From CAYPTB01 sp964413535 (GTDB lineage Bacteria > Planctomycetota > UBA1135 > GCA-002686595): 64,000 nucleotides of DNA. Position numbers and translations under genes: made by a program. The DNA lies in assembly GCA_964413535.1 (NCBI GenBank), contig CAYPTB010000028.1, positions 39,858 to 103,857 of the forward strand, written 5' to 3'. This document shows, one piece after another, positions 1-9,707 of this stretch (position 1 is the first letter of the stretch; each line of letters starts with the position of its first letter). A model generated the notes under the pieces. That model made no database searches. It was not told the origin of the DNA and saw only the letters and a list, made by a program, of their open reading frames with translations.

Positions 1-278
1 CCTGGCCGTTCTGCATCGCGGGGTTCCTCGTCGTGCTCTGGCTCGCCGCGCGCGGGCGCTCGCCGGCCGTGGAAGCGACGGTCTGGGGCGTGTTCGCGAT
101 CCTCGTGGGGATGGGAACGGCCGCGCTCATCGACGTGCCCTACAACGGCATGTCGCTCGAGGTGGCGTTGCTCGGCGAGTTCCTGCCCGCCTCGGTCTCG
201 AACACCGTGAACACGCTGGTGCTCCTGCCGCCGATGACGCGGGCCTACGAGCGTGCGCTCGTCCGGGGAGGGCGTTGA
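1..278 (+). CDS. ECF transporter S-component-like membrane protein, C-terminal fragment
   Basis: The reading frame is open at the left edge, so only the last ~92 residues are present. They form two hydrophobic helices separated by a short loop, then a basic tail. The stop TGA overlaps the ATG of an EcfT-like gene (TGATG), the arrangement expected for an energy-coupling-factor transporter in which the S component binds the vitamin or metal and EcfT couples it to the ATPases. The substrate cannot be told from this fragment. The assignment rests mostly on the neighbour, since any polytopic membrane protein could look like this. Confidence 0.5.
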   Translation, partial: WPFCIAGFLVVLWLAARGRSPAVEATVWGVFAILVGMGTAALIDVPYNGMSLEVALLGEFLPASVSNTVNTLVLLPPMTRAYERALVRGGR

Positions 279-1000
279 TGCAGGTCTTCGCGCAGGAGCG
301 CCGCGCGGGGTTCTACGCCGAGCTCGACGAGCGCGCGCGCGTCCTGCTCGCGCTCTCCGGCGTGGTCGCGACCCTGTGCACGTGGGATCCGCTCGCGCTG
401 GGCATCGTGGCGAGCTTCGCCCTCGCGGTCGTGCTCGTCGCGCGCGTGCGTTGGCGGGAGATCCGGCGCTTCGCGTTCTTCGCAGCCTTCGTCATCGCGG
501 TGCTCGTGTTCTTCACGTGGCTCACGTACGACGGCAGCGCCGCCGCGGGGCGCCGCCACGCGCTCGCGCAGAGCCTGCGGATGGTGAGCCTCGTGGCCTT
601 CACCGCCGTGCTGCCGTTCACGATCGAGCCGTCGCGCTGGGGCGTGACCGTTCGGCGCCTGGGGTTGTCCGACCGACTGTCCTTCGCCGTGGAGCTCTCC
701 ATCCGCTTCGTGCCCGCCTTCGCCGAGCGCTTCGAGCGCACGCTGCGGGCGCAGGCCGCGCGCGGTCTCGACACGAGCGCGCGCGTCGGGGTGATCCGAA
801 GGCTCGCGCGTGTCGTGCCCGTGATCGTGCCCGTCTTGCTCGACGTCATCGTGTCGGGCGAGGACGTGGCCGATGCCATGGACCTGCGCGCCTTCGGCAC
901 GCGGCCGCGCACGTGGTGCGGTCGAAGCCGTTTCGGAGCGGCCGAGTGGGCCGCGCTCGGCCTGGGCGTCGCGCTCGTCCTGCTCGCGATCTTCGCCTAG
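278..1000 (+). CDS. ecfT: Energy-coupling factor transporter transmembrane protein EcfT (CbiQ family)
   Basis: A 240-residue integral membrane protein. Hydrophobic segments lie near residues 24-52 and 65-85, further ones follow in the middle, and a last one closes the C-terminus. The stretch FVPAFAERFERTLRAQAARG is the cytoplasmic coupling-helix region typical of EcfT/CbiQ, where an Ala-Arg-Gly motif contacts the EcfA ATPases. The ATG at 278 overlaps the upstream stop and is preferred over a TTG at 275. EcfT links an S component to the ATPases for vitamin or metal uptake. No EcfA gene lies downstream, so the ATPases are presumably upstream of the window. Three hairpin repeats start at the stop codon. 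Confidence 0.8.
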   Translation: MQVFAQERRAGFYAELDERARVLLALSGVVATLCTWDPLALGIVASFALAVVLVARVRWREIRRFAFFAAFVIAVLVFFTWLTYDGSAAAGRRHALAQSLRMVSLVAFTAVLPFTIEPSRWGVTVRRLGLSDRLSFAVELSIRFVPAFAERFERTLRAQAARGLDTSARVGVIRRLARVVPVIVPVLLDVIVSGEDVADAMDLRAFGTRPRTWCGRSRFGAAEWAALGLGVALVLLAIFA

Positions 1001-1087
1001 CAGTGCGCTCGCGCACTGCGTGTCCATTAGCAGTGCGCTCGCGCACTGCGTGCCCATTAGCAGTGCGCTCGCGCACTGCGTGTCCAT
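998..1087. repeat. Three tandem 30-bp palindromic repeats
   Basis: Three head-to-tail 30-bp units (998-1027, 1028-1057, 1058-1087) differ at one position (GTGTCCAT versus GTGCCCAT). Each contains CAGTGCGCTCGCGCACTG, an 8-bp perfect stem around a 2-base centre. The first unit begins with the TAG stop of ecfT. There are no spacers, so this is not a CRISPR array. The array lies in the 192-bp gap before the sulfatase-fold gene and could act as a transcript-end or REP-like element. Confidence 0.9.
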
Positions 1088-1192
1088 CGGTATGCCTTTG
1101 AGCCCGCAGCACCGCCTCAGTCCCGTCCGACGCTTCGCGACGAGCGACGGCCCTCCTCGCACGCTCCGCGCGCGTAGAATCCAGCGCTCGCG

Positions 1193-3532
1193 ATGAGCAG
1201 AACCAGAGCAGGGACCCGGCGCGACGCGGACTCCTCGCTGGGCTCGGCGCTCGCCCGCGCGGGTCTCGCGGCGGGTTTCCTCGCGCTCGTCCGACTGGGG
1301 CTGTGCTTCGTTCCGCCCGCACCGGGGATGCGCGGACCGGCGCGCGCGGGCGACGTCTTCTTCGCGTTCGAGCTCGTTCTCGCCGCGGCGGCCGCCGCGC
1401 TCGTGGCCCTCTTCTCCTGTGCGGCGACGGCGCGCTCCCACGTGCTCTTGCGCGTCGTCGCCCCGAGCCTCGCCTGCGCCGCGCTCTTCGCGGTCCTGCT
1501 CGGGTGGCCGGTCCAGCTCCCCGCGTCCATGCTCCCGGACGCGGTCGTCGGCCGCTGGATCCACGCGCTCGTCGCGGGAGGCGCCGCCCTCCTCGCAACG
1601 GCGATCGCGGTGGGAAGCCTGGTCCGGTCGACCTCCCGCCCCTCGCGGCGCCTGGGCCTGGGCGCGCTCGTGGGAGTTGCGAGCGTGGCGACGGCGTGGG
1701 CGGTCGCGCACCGCGCGCGCGCCGAGCTGCCGCGCATCGAGGCCGAAGAGGTCGTCTTCACGTTGCTCGACTCGGGCGTGACGCGCGAAGTGATCCTGGA
1801 GAACGAGCGCGGCAGGGTCGCCGTCTCGAGCTTCGCCGCGAACCGCCTCACGCAGCTCGACTCCGGCACGCTGCCCTTGCTCGCGATGGTCCCGCCCGCG
1901 GAGGTCGAGATCCGGATCCCGCCGTCCGCGCCGGACGCGCGGCTACGCATGGCCCTCGGGATCGCGGAGGACTCCTACGTGAGCGAGGGACGGACGAAGG
2001 TGGGACTCTCGGCGGTCTTCGAGGGAGTGGAGGTGCTGGCCGCCGAGCTCACCACTTGGGCGGGCGCAGCGCCGCAGGAGCGCACGTGGCGCCGCGCGGA
2101 GGTTCCCGTGGGAGCGGGGGGCACTCTGGTGCTGCGCGCGACCTTCGACGGCCCGGACGGGGAGGCACCGCGCGCCGGTTTCGGTCTGCTCGAAGTGGTG
2201 CGCTCGGTACAAGTCGAGCGAACGGTGGCCTCGCGCCGCCGGCCCAACGCCGTCCTGGTCGTGGTCGACACGCTCCGCGCCGATCGATTGAAGAGCTACG
2301 GTCACACGCGGCCGACGAGTCCCGCGCTCGACCGCTTGGCGGCGCGGGGAACGCTGTTCGAGACGGCCTTCTCGGCCGCCTCGTGGACGTGGCCCTCGAC
2401 GACCTCGATCCTGACGTCGCTCTCGCCGCCCGAGCACGGAGTGCTCGACCAGACGGCGTGCTACCTGTCCGAGGAGCTGACCACGGTGGCGGAGGTCTTC
2501 CAGGGTGCGGGCTTCACGACGGCCGCGTTCGTCGCGAACCCGCTCGTCTCGGCCGACAAGAACTTCGACAAGGGCTTCCAGACGTTCCGCGAGTACCGCT
2601 GGGACTCGGCGACGCGCGTCGTGCGCGACGCGAAGGAGTGGCTGCGCGAGATGGGGCGCTACCGCTTCTTCCTGTACGTGCACATCGTCGATCCGCACGG
2701 ACCGTACGAGCCCGACGCCGATCTGGCGGAGCGTTTCGGCCGGCCGATGCCGCGCGGCTACTCGCCGTCGGCGCAGGAGGCCCTGGTCGATCTCCTGCGA
2801 GCCTCCTCCGAAGACGTCGATCTGCCGCGGCTCGAGCGCTTCTCCAAGTACCTCTCGAGCCTGTACGACGCCGAGGTCGCGACGGCCGACCGCGCCCTCG
2901 GAACGCTCTTCGAGGCTCTCGGGCGGCTCGGACTCGCCGATCGCACGGTGATCGCCGTCACGAGCGACCACGGCGAGGAGTTCCTCGAGCACGGGATGAT
3001 GGGGCACGGCCGCCAGGTGTTCGAAGAGTCCGTGCGCGTGCCGCTGATCCTCTCCGGACCGGGCGTTCCGCGCGGCCGGCGCGTGACGCACCCCGTCGAG
3101 AACCGCTTCCTCGCGCCGACGCTCCTCGAACTGTGCGGCGTGGAGCCGCGGGAGAACCTCGCCCGGCGCCCCGACCTCCTCGCCGGGCCGGGGGATCCGG
3201 GCCTGGCGCGGGGCCCGATCTTCTTCGGGAGCGACCTCGGCTGGTGGCCGGGCGAGGGCTCGCGGCTCCTGCGCGCCGTGCTCGACGGGGGGGAGTTCCT
3301 GATCTGGTCCCCCCCCCGCGAGGGCCAGCGCGACCTCTTCGCCCTGTACGACCTCGAGCGCGATCCGGGGGCCGCGAACGACCTGTCGGACGAGCGCCCG
3401 GGGGACGTCGTGCGCCTGCGGAAGGCCATCTCGGAGTGGTGGGAGAGCTCCTCCCGGATCCGGCCGACGGTGGTGGGCGGCGATCGGGAGGTTCGCTCCC
3501 TCCTGGAGGAGCTCGGGTACATCGGAGAGTAG
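1193..3532 (+). CDS. Membrane-anchored sulfatase-fold (alkaline phosphatase superfamily) hydrolase
   Basis: A 779-residue protein. About five hydrophobic helices occupy residues 18-40, 54-80, 84-110, 122-144 and 154-172. An extracytoplasmic beta-rich linker follows (~180-345), then a sulfatase-fold domain from ~350. Metal-binding motifs are visible: VVVDTLRAD with D359, and SDHGEEF with D592/H593. The canonical nucleophile motif C-x-P-x-R is here T399-W-P401-S-T403. A formylglycine-dependent sulfatase is therefore unlikely; Thr nucleophiles are known in phosphoryl-transferring members such as LtaS and EptA. The substrate may be a phosphodiester or phospholipid headgroup outside the membrane. 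It is probably monocistronic. Confidence 0.8.
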   Translation: MSRTRAGTRRDADSSLGSALARAGLAAGFLALVRLGLCFVPPAPGMRGPARAGDVFFAFELVLAAAAAALVALFSCAATARSHVLLRVVAPSLACAALFAVLLGWPVQLPASMLPDAVVGRWIHALVAGGAALLATAIAVGSLVRSTSRPSRRLGLGALVGVASVATAWAVAHRARAELPRIEAEEVVFTLLDSGVTREVILENERGRVAVSSFAANRLTQLDSGTLPLLAMVPPAEVEIRIPPSAPDARLRMALGIAEDSYVSEGRTKVGLSAVFEGVEVLAAELTTWAGAAPQERTWRRAEVPVGAGGTLVLRATFDGPDGEAPRAGFGLLEVVRSVQVERTVASRRRPNAVLVVVDTLRADRLKSYGHTRPTSPALDRLAARGTLFETAFSAASWTWPSTTSILTSLSPPEHGVLDQTACYLSEELTTVAEVFQGAGFTTAAFVANPLVSADKNFDKGFQTFREYRWDSATRVVRDAKEWLREMGRYRFFLYVHIVDPHGPYEPDADLAERFGRPMPRGYSPSAQEALVDLLRASSEDVDLPRLERFSKYLSSLYDAEVATADRALGTLFEALGRLGLADRTVIAVTSDHGEEFLEHGMMGHGRQVFEESVRVPLILSGPGVPRGRRVTHPVENRFLAPTLLELCGVEPRENLARRPDLLAGPGDPGLARGPIFFGSDLGWWPGEGSRLLRAVLDGGEFLIWSPPREGQRDLFALYDLERDPGAANDLSDERPGDVVRLRKAISEWWESSSRIRPTVVGGDREVRSLLEELGYIGE

Positions 3533-3882
3533 CCCGTGCGGCCTCGCCGCGAAGGTCGCGGGAAATTCGTTCCAGCCCGATGCCCGAGTCCGGCTTTCCC
3601 GATTAGGATCGTGGACGAACGGGTCCTGGAGAGGGAGGAGTAGCGGCGACGACAACCTGTGCCTGGCCATGGGCCACTCAATCCGCGGCCCGGTGCGGGC
3701 CGGTTCCTCGTACGGGAGCCGGCGTCGCCGCGAATCCCCTGGGAACCCCCGCAAGGGGGTCACCCTCCCGACGACGCGGAGCGAAATCCTCGGGCCCACG
3801 GGCTCGGCGCTCGGAACGGGTCACGTCGCCCCGGGCCCGCTGCCGATGAAGCGCCGACCGGGCTCGCCCTCGCCCCGGCCCT
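3533..3882. other. 350-bp gene-free leader with several GC hairpins
   Basis: No convincing gene lies between the sulfatase-fold gene and the EAL-HDOD gene. The stretch contains short inverted repeats, for example GCGGCCCGGTGCGGGCCGG near 3692 and CCCCC/GGGGG around CGCAA near 3748-3761, and a second hairpin-rich block near 3800-3840. It could hold a terminator for the upstream gene and a structured 5' leader for the downstream one. I could not match it to a known riboswitch consensus. Confidence 0.4.
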
Positions 3883-5092
3883 GATGCGCGAATCCCTCGT
3901 CGGCCGGCAACCGATCTACAACCGCGACCTCGAGGTCTTCGGATACGAGCTCTTGTTCCGCACGGAAGGCGCGGACACGGCCGACTTCGAGGACGGGGAC
4001 GCGGCCACGTCGCACGTGATCCTGAGCGCGTTCCACGAGATCGGCATGCAGGCTGTGGTGGGGCGCAAGCACGCGTTCCTGAACCTCACGCGCGGGTTCA
4101 TCGTCGGGGAGTATCCGTTGCCCGTGCCGACCGCGGGCGTGGTGCTCGAAGTGCTCGAGCACGTCGAGCCCGACCGGGAGGTGCTGCGCGGTCTAGCCGA
4201 TCTGGTCGAGCGCGGCTACACGATCGCGCTGGACGACTTCGTCCTCGACGGGCGCACGGCGCCGTTCCTCGAGTTCGCCGACATCGTCAAGGTCGACATC
4301 GACGCCCTGGATCGCGAGCAGGTACGAGCACAGCTCGCAGCGCTGCGCGTGAAGGACCTCCTGCTCGTGGCCGAGCAGGTGCGGACGTCCCAGGACTTCG
4401 AGGACTGCCTCGCGCTCGGCTTCGACCTGTACCAGGGCTTCTTCCTCTCGCGGCCCAACGTCGTGCGCGGCCGGCGCGTCCCCGCCAATCGAATCGGCGT
4501 CCTGCGGCTCCTCGCGCGCATCAGCGATCCCACGTGCGACCTCGACGAGCTCGAGGGCCTCATCTCGCAGGACGTCACGCTGACCTACAAGCTCCTGCGC
4601 TACATCAACTCGACCTCCGTCGGCATGCCGCGCCGCATCGAATCGATCCGGGAGACCGTCGTCTACCTCGGCCGCGATGCCATTCGAGGCCTGGCCGGCC
4701 TGCTCGTGCTCTCCGGCATGGACGATCGCCCGCGCGACCTGCTCGTCAGCGCGATGCTGCGCGCGCGCATGTGCGAGCTCCTGGCGAACGCCGAGGGCCT
4801 AACGGGCGCCGCGTACTTCACGACGGGTATGTTCTCGACGCTCTCCGCCTTGCTCCAGTGCTCGATGGAGGAGGTCGTGCGCGAGCTGCCGCTCGTCCGG
4901 ACGATCGAGGACGCGCTCCTCGGTCGCGGGGGCGAGATCGGCGAAGCCCTCAGTTGCGTGCTCGCGTACGAGCAGGGCGAGTGGGAGGGCGTCCACTACA
5001 AGGGCCTGTCGACCGCGGCCATCAAGCAGGCGTTCCTCGGCGCGGTGAAGTGGGCGGAGGACTTCGACCGCGAGCTGCTCCAGGCGGGTTGA
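3883..5092 (+). CDS. EAL-HDOD domain signal-transduction protein (YuxH/CdgJ type)
   Basis: A 402-residue cytoplasmic protein. Residues 1-200 are an EAL-like fold starting with MRESLVGRQPIYNRDLEVFG. The EAL motif appears as YELLF, ALDDF is kept, and the central catalytic motifs are altered, as in the degenerate EAL domains of this family. Residues ~205-400 form an HDOD domain (LARISDPTCDLDELEGLISQ, then LLRYINS). Such proteins usually act in motility or c-di-GMP-linked signalling through protein contacts rather than hydrolysis. The frame is open upstream, but the MRESL start matches the family N-terminus. It probably lacks phosphodiesterase activity. Confidence 0.85.
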
Positions 5093-5190
5093 CGAACCTC
5101 CCTCGCCGCGAATTGGGACGAGAACTCGCGCGTCCCCGGCGCTAGCCTCAAGGAACCGCACTCGCGCGCCGTAGCGCGCCCGCGGTTTCG

Positions 5191-6669
<1,479 letters not shown>

Positions 6670-6795
6670 TGTCAAGTCCCCAGTGGCCGGAGCTCCGAAG
6701 TTTCTGCCACGCGCCACTCGAACGCGCGAACTCTGCACCGAATCCGATTGACGGAATCGAGCAGGAGCGGAAGATACTCCGCCGCGGCTGTCCCC

Positions 6796-7677
6796 ATGAT
6801 CGAGAAGGCTCGCTTCGACCGGCCTCGCTTCGGGGCGCTCCGCAACTTCTTCAAGACCGAGCGTCGGCTCGATTCGAACGCCGAGACGGGTGCGCGGGTC
6901 GTGTGCATCGCGAGCGGCAAGGGCGGCACCGGCAAGAGCATCGTCGCCACGAACCTGGCCTCGGTGCGCGCGCGGCGCGGAGAGCGCGTGCTCTTGGTCG
7001 ACTTCGACGCAGGGCTGGCCAACGCCCACCTCCTGCTCGGGCTCGCCCCGCGCTTCGACCTGGGGCACGTCATGGCGGGCGAGGTTCCGGCCGAGGACGC
7101 GCTGGTCGAGGGACCGCACGGCCTGTGGCTGCTCTCCGGGGGCGTGGGGCGTCACGCCCTGGCCAATCCCACGCGCCGCGAGCTGGACCGACTCTTCCGC
7201 GCCCTCGGACCGCTCGAGGCGGAGTTCGATCTCGTGGTCATCGATCACGGGGCGGGCATCGGCTACGGCACCGTCGCCCACCTGGCGGCGACGAGCACGC
7301 TCCTGATCGTCACCAACCACGAGGTGACGGCGCTCTCCGACGGCTACGCGCTCTACAAGCAGGCGCACATGGTGAATCCGCACATCCGGACCGGGCTCGT
7401 CGTGAACCGCTGCCCGACCGAGGTGGTGGCCAGCGCCGCCATGGACCGCTTCCGCAGCGCGGCCCAGCGTTTCCTCGGCCACAGTCCCGAATACGTCGGA
7501 TGGGTCCCGGCGGACGACGCGGTCGCGCAGAGCGTGCACGAACGCCGCCCCGTGACCATCACCCGCCCCGACAGCCCGGCGGCGGTCTCGCTCTGCACCA
7601 TCGCCGAGTGGCGCCGGATCGACCTCGCGCGGACTTCGCGGGCCTTTTACGAGAAGGCTCGGAAGGCCCTGCGCTAG
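6796..7677 (+). CDS. FlhG/FleN-like MinD-family ATPase
   Basis: A 293-residue P-loop ATPase of the MinD/ParA superfamily. It has a deviant Walker A motif (SGKGGTGKS) near residues 39-47, VDFDAGLANAHLLLG for the second Walker motif region, and VVIDHGAG. FlhG proteins control flagellar number and placement, and this one has the FlhG-like DAGLANAHLLLG signature. A basic N-terminus of ~35 residues precedes the ATPase core. No flagellar genes are visible nearby, so a role in other polar placement is possible. The ATG at 6796 is preferred over a TTG at 6748. An inverted-repeat element starts one base after the stop codon. Confidence 0.75.
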   Translation: MIEKARFDRPRFGALRNFFKTERRLDSNAETGARVVCIASGKGGTGKSIVATNLASVRARRGERVLLVDFDAGLANAHLLLGLAPRFDLGHVMAGEVPAEDALVEGPHGLWLLSGGVGRHALANPTRRELDRLFRALGPLEAEFDLVVIDHGAGIGYGTVAHLAATSTLLIVTNHEVTALSDGYALYKQAHMVNPHIRTGLVVNRCPTEVVASAAMDRFRSAAQRFLGHSPEYVGWVPADDAVAQSVHERRPVTITRPDSPAAVSLCTIAEWRRIDLARTSRAFYEKARKALR

Positions 7678-7774
7678 TCATACGGAACCCGTCCAGTTTT
7701 TCACCCTTCCGCCCGGAGCGCATGAGCGCCCCAGCATGGAAGCGCGGAAGAAAAACTGAACTGGCTCCGTATGA
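7678..7774. repeat. Large inverted-repeat element, copy 1 (degenerate)
   Basis: A 97-bp imperfect palindrome with outer ends TCATACGGA and TCCGTATGA. Its left arm carries GTCCAGTTTTTCACCCTTCC, and the right arm carries the complementary GGAAG-AAAAACTGAACTGG with a small deletion and a few mismatches. It starts directly after the TAG (7675-7677) of the FlhG-like gene. Copies 2 and 3 (46047-46162 and 48539-48639) share the same arm sequence. No ORF is present. This copy looks the oldest of the three. Confidence 0.9.
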
Positions 7775-7816
7775 CCGCTCCCCTCCCCAATCCATCCATC
7801 CGACCATCCGATCAAC

Positions 7817-7907
7817 AAACGTCACAGGCCGCAGAGGGCGCTGCGCCCTCTGCGGCCTGTGACGTTTCACTCTCCTCTTCCTCTTCCTCTTCTTCTCTCT
7901 CCGTCAC
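7817..7907. terminator. 24-bp perfect hairpin followed by a pyrimidine tract
   Basis: Arms 7817-7840 and 7844-7867 are perfectly complementary, with loop CTG. The core is GCCGCAGAGGGCG. It is followed by a ~40-base C/T tract (about 7868-7907, CTCTTCC-type repeats). It lies between the FlhG-like and ParA genes, 160 bp before the ParA start. It could be an intrinsic terminator or a barrier element; the tail is CT-rich rather than a pure T run, so termination is a guess. Confidence 0.6.
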
Positions 7908-8029
7908 GCCCCCCGCGCAACGTCCCTCCCCCCTCTCCACACACCCGAATCCACCCTCCGCGCTGCCTTGCTTCGCCGTTTGCAAAACGCCATAAGGGGC
8001 TTCGACCTCGGATCACCGGGTCGCTGCCC

Positions 8030-8875
8030 ATGCACATCCTCGCGCTCGCCAACCAGAAGGGCGGCTGCGGAAAGACGACCGTAGCCATCAACCTGGCCAG
8101 CGCGCTCGCCGACGAGAACGAGCGCGTGCTCCTCGTCGATCTCGACCCCCAAGCGCACGCCACCCTCGGCCTCGGTCAGGCCGATTTCGCGGGCTCGTCC
8201 ATCGCCGACGTCTTCCTCCACGGACGGCAGCTCTCGAGCGTGGCGCGCCCGCTGGGCTTCGGCTTCCACCTCGTTCCCGGCAGCCTCGACCTGGCCGAGT
8301 TCGAGGAGCTCGCAGGACGCACGATCCGCCCCGAGCGCCTCCTCGCCGAAGCCCTCGAGGACGTGGCGCCGCTCTTCGACTGGGTCCTTCTCGACTGTCC
8401 GACGCGCGCGGACGGCGTCCTCGCGGCCAATGCCGTTCGCGCGGCCACGCTCGTCGTGCTGGTCGTCGAGACGGGCGCCTTCTCCCTGCAGGGGGCCTTG
8501 CGCGCGCGCAAGCTGTTCGACGATCTGGCGCGCGCGGTCGACCGCGACCTCGAGCAGCGCGTCCTGGCCACGCTCTTCGATCCGACCCGGCCGCTCGCGC
8601 GCGAGATCCTGATCGGCATGCACGCGCGCTTCGAGGCCGCGATGTTCGATACGGTGATCCACGTCGCCGACGAGCTGCGCGAGTCGACGGCCTACGGCGT
8701 TCCCGTGAGCGAGCTCGCTCCAAAGAGCGCAGCGACCGCTCGGTTCCGGGCCCTGGCGCGGGAGCTCGTCCGATTCGCAGAAGGCCGGGCTCCGAGTCGC
8801 TCCGCCGAGCGCGAGCTCTTCCTGGCCGAACGCGGCCTCACTCCGACTGGTTGGCACGGAACCCCCGTTCCCTGA
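8030..8875 (+). CDS. ParA-family chromosome/plasmid partitioning-type ATPase
   Basis: A 281-residue P-loop ATPase beginning MHILALANQKGGCGKTT, so the deviant Walker A (residues 10-17) sits at the very N-terminus. VDLDPQAHATLGLG carries the switch Asp, and VLLDCP is the Walker B region. The family moves cargo such as DNA or protein clusters by ATP-driven nucleoid binding. It lacks the N-terminal HTH of plasmid ParAs and has no ParB gene next to it; instead an HhH-like protein follows after 8 bp. The frame is open upstream, but the MHILALANQKGG start is the conserved one. Confidence 0.85.
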   Translation: MHILALANQKGGCGKTTVAINLASALADENERVLLVDLDPQAHATLGLGQADFAGSSIADVFLHGRQLSSVARPLGFGFHLVPGSLDLAEFEELAGRTIRPERLLAEALEDVAPLFDWVLLDCPTRADGVLAANAVRAATLVVLVVETGAFSLQGALRARKLFDDLARAVDRDLEQRVLATLFDPTRPLAREILIGMHARFEAAMFDTVIHVADELRESTAYGVPVSELAPKSAATARFRALARELVRFAEGRAPSRSAERELFLAERGLTPTGWHGTPVP

Positions 8876-8883
8876 GGGACTCG

Positions 8884-9585
8884 ATGGACACTCTGGCGCT
8901 CCTGTGCAACCTCCACGCAGACGGTCCCGAGACCCTGCAGCTCCTCCGCCGCGCCGGTTGGGACACCCTGGCGGAACTCGAGGGCGTCGACGCCGCGGCC
9001 CTCGCGAACGCGCTCGCGATCTCCGCTGAGCGCGCGACCCGGTTCCAACGCGAAGCGCATCACCTCCGCGCTCGGCTCGAAGGTCCGGGCGGGGATGCGG
9101 CCGCTTCCGCGGCGGCGTCGCGGACCGCGGCTCGCGAGCGCAGCGCGCCGAGTCCCGCGCTCCCCGCGGCGCGCCGCGGGGAACCCCTGGAGCACGAGGC
9201 CCTGGAGCCGGAGCTCGAGCTCCCCGCCCGCGACGTCCTGATCCCGCATCCCTCCGCCGCCCCCGCGCCGCCGGCGCCGCTCGCGCGGCTCGCCAAGCCG
9301 CCGCGACCGGACCCCGTTCCGCGCCGGGCGCTCCTTGCACCCCATGCGATCGACGGACTCGACGCGACGGCCTGCGAAGCGCTCGCGAACGCGGGCATCA
9401 CGAGCCTGGTGGAGCTCGCCCAGGCCCTGCCGCTCGAGCTCGCGTCGGCGTCGGGGATCGAGTACACGCGGCTCTTGCGGCTCCAGTTCCTCGCGCGCCG
9501 CCGCGCATCGCCCGCAGCGTCACAGACGCCTTCCTTCCCCGCGGAGGCCGGGGAAGCCGAGGACGTCGCCGGCCCCTTCGTCTAG
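8884..9585 (+). CDS. Protein with two helix-hairpin-helix-like modules, ParA-linked
   Basis: A 233-residue protein of unknown function. Residues ~1-60 (ETLQLLRRAGWDTLAELEGV) and ~155-205 (GLDATACEALANAGITSLVE) resemble tandem HhH/SAM-type helical modules like those in RecA/Rad51 N-termini and DUF4332 proteins. They are separated by a long proline- and alanine-rich linker. The ATG lies 8 bp after the ParA stop and is preceded by GAGGGA, which argues for co-expression. It could be the adaptor that ties this ParA to its cargo or DNA, in place of ParB; that is inference from position. Confidence 0.5.
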   Translation: MDTLALLCNLHADGPETLQLLRRAGWDTLAELEGVDAAALANALAISAERATRFQREAHHLRARLEGPGGDAAASAAASRTAARERSAPSPALPAARRGEPLEHEALEPELELPARDVLIPHPSAAPAPPAPLARLAKPPRPDPVPRRALLAPHAIDGLDATACEALANAGITSLVELAQALPLELASASGIEYTRLLRLQFLARRRASPAASQTPSFPAEAGEAEDVAGPFV

Positions 9586-9707
9586 CGGGCCGAGTCCGGC
9601 TCGGAGCTCGACTCCGCATCTCGGGCGTTCTCGCCGGGTACCATCCGCGGCCGAGGCGAGCTACAACGGGCGTCGGCCGATCGCTCGCGCTGGCCGGTTC
9701 CTCAAGC

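Noticed and set aside
998..1087. CRISPR-like array
   Set aside because: The three units are contiguous with no spacers and no cas genes are nearby.
245..1711. Very long open frame on the minus strand opposite the EcfT and sulfatase genes
   Set aside because: High GC leaves antisense frames open. The translation is Arg/Ala/Glu-rich without domains, and strong gene families occupy the plus strand. The same applies to the long minus frames over 4996-7539, 45826-48480, 48288-51662 and 50746-53181.
3625..3660. GGGAGGAGTAGCGG resembling the yybP-ykoY (manganese) riboswitch core
   Set aside because: The conserved second loop is not found at the right distance and the downstream gene is not a metal transporter.
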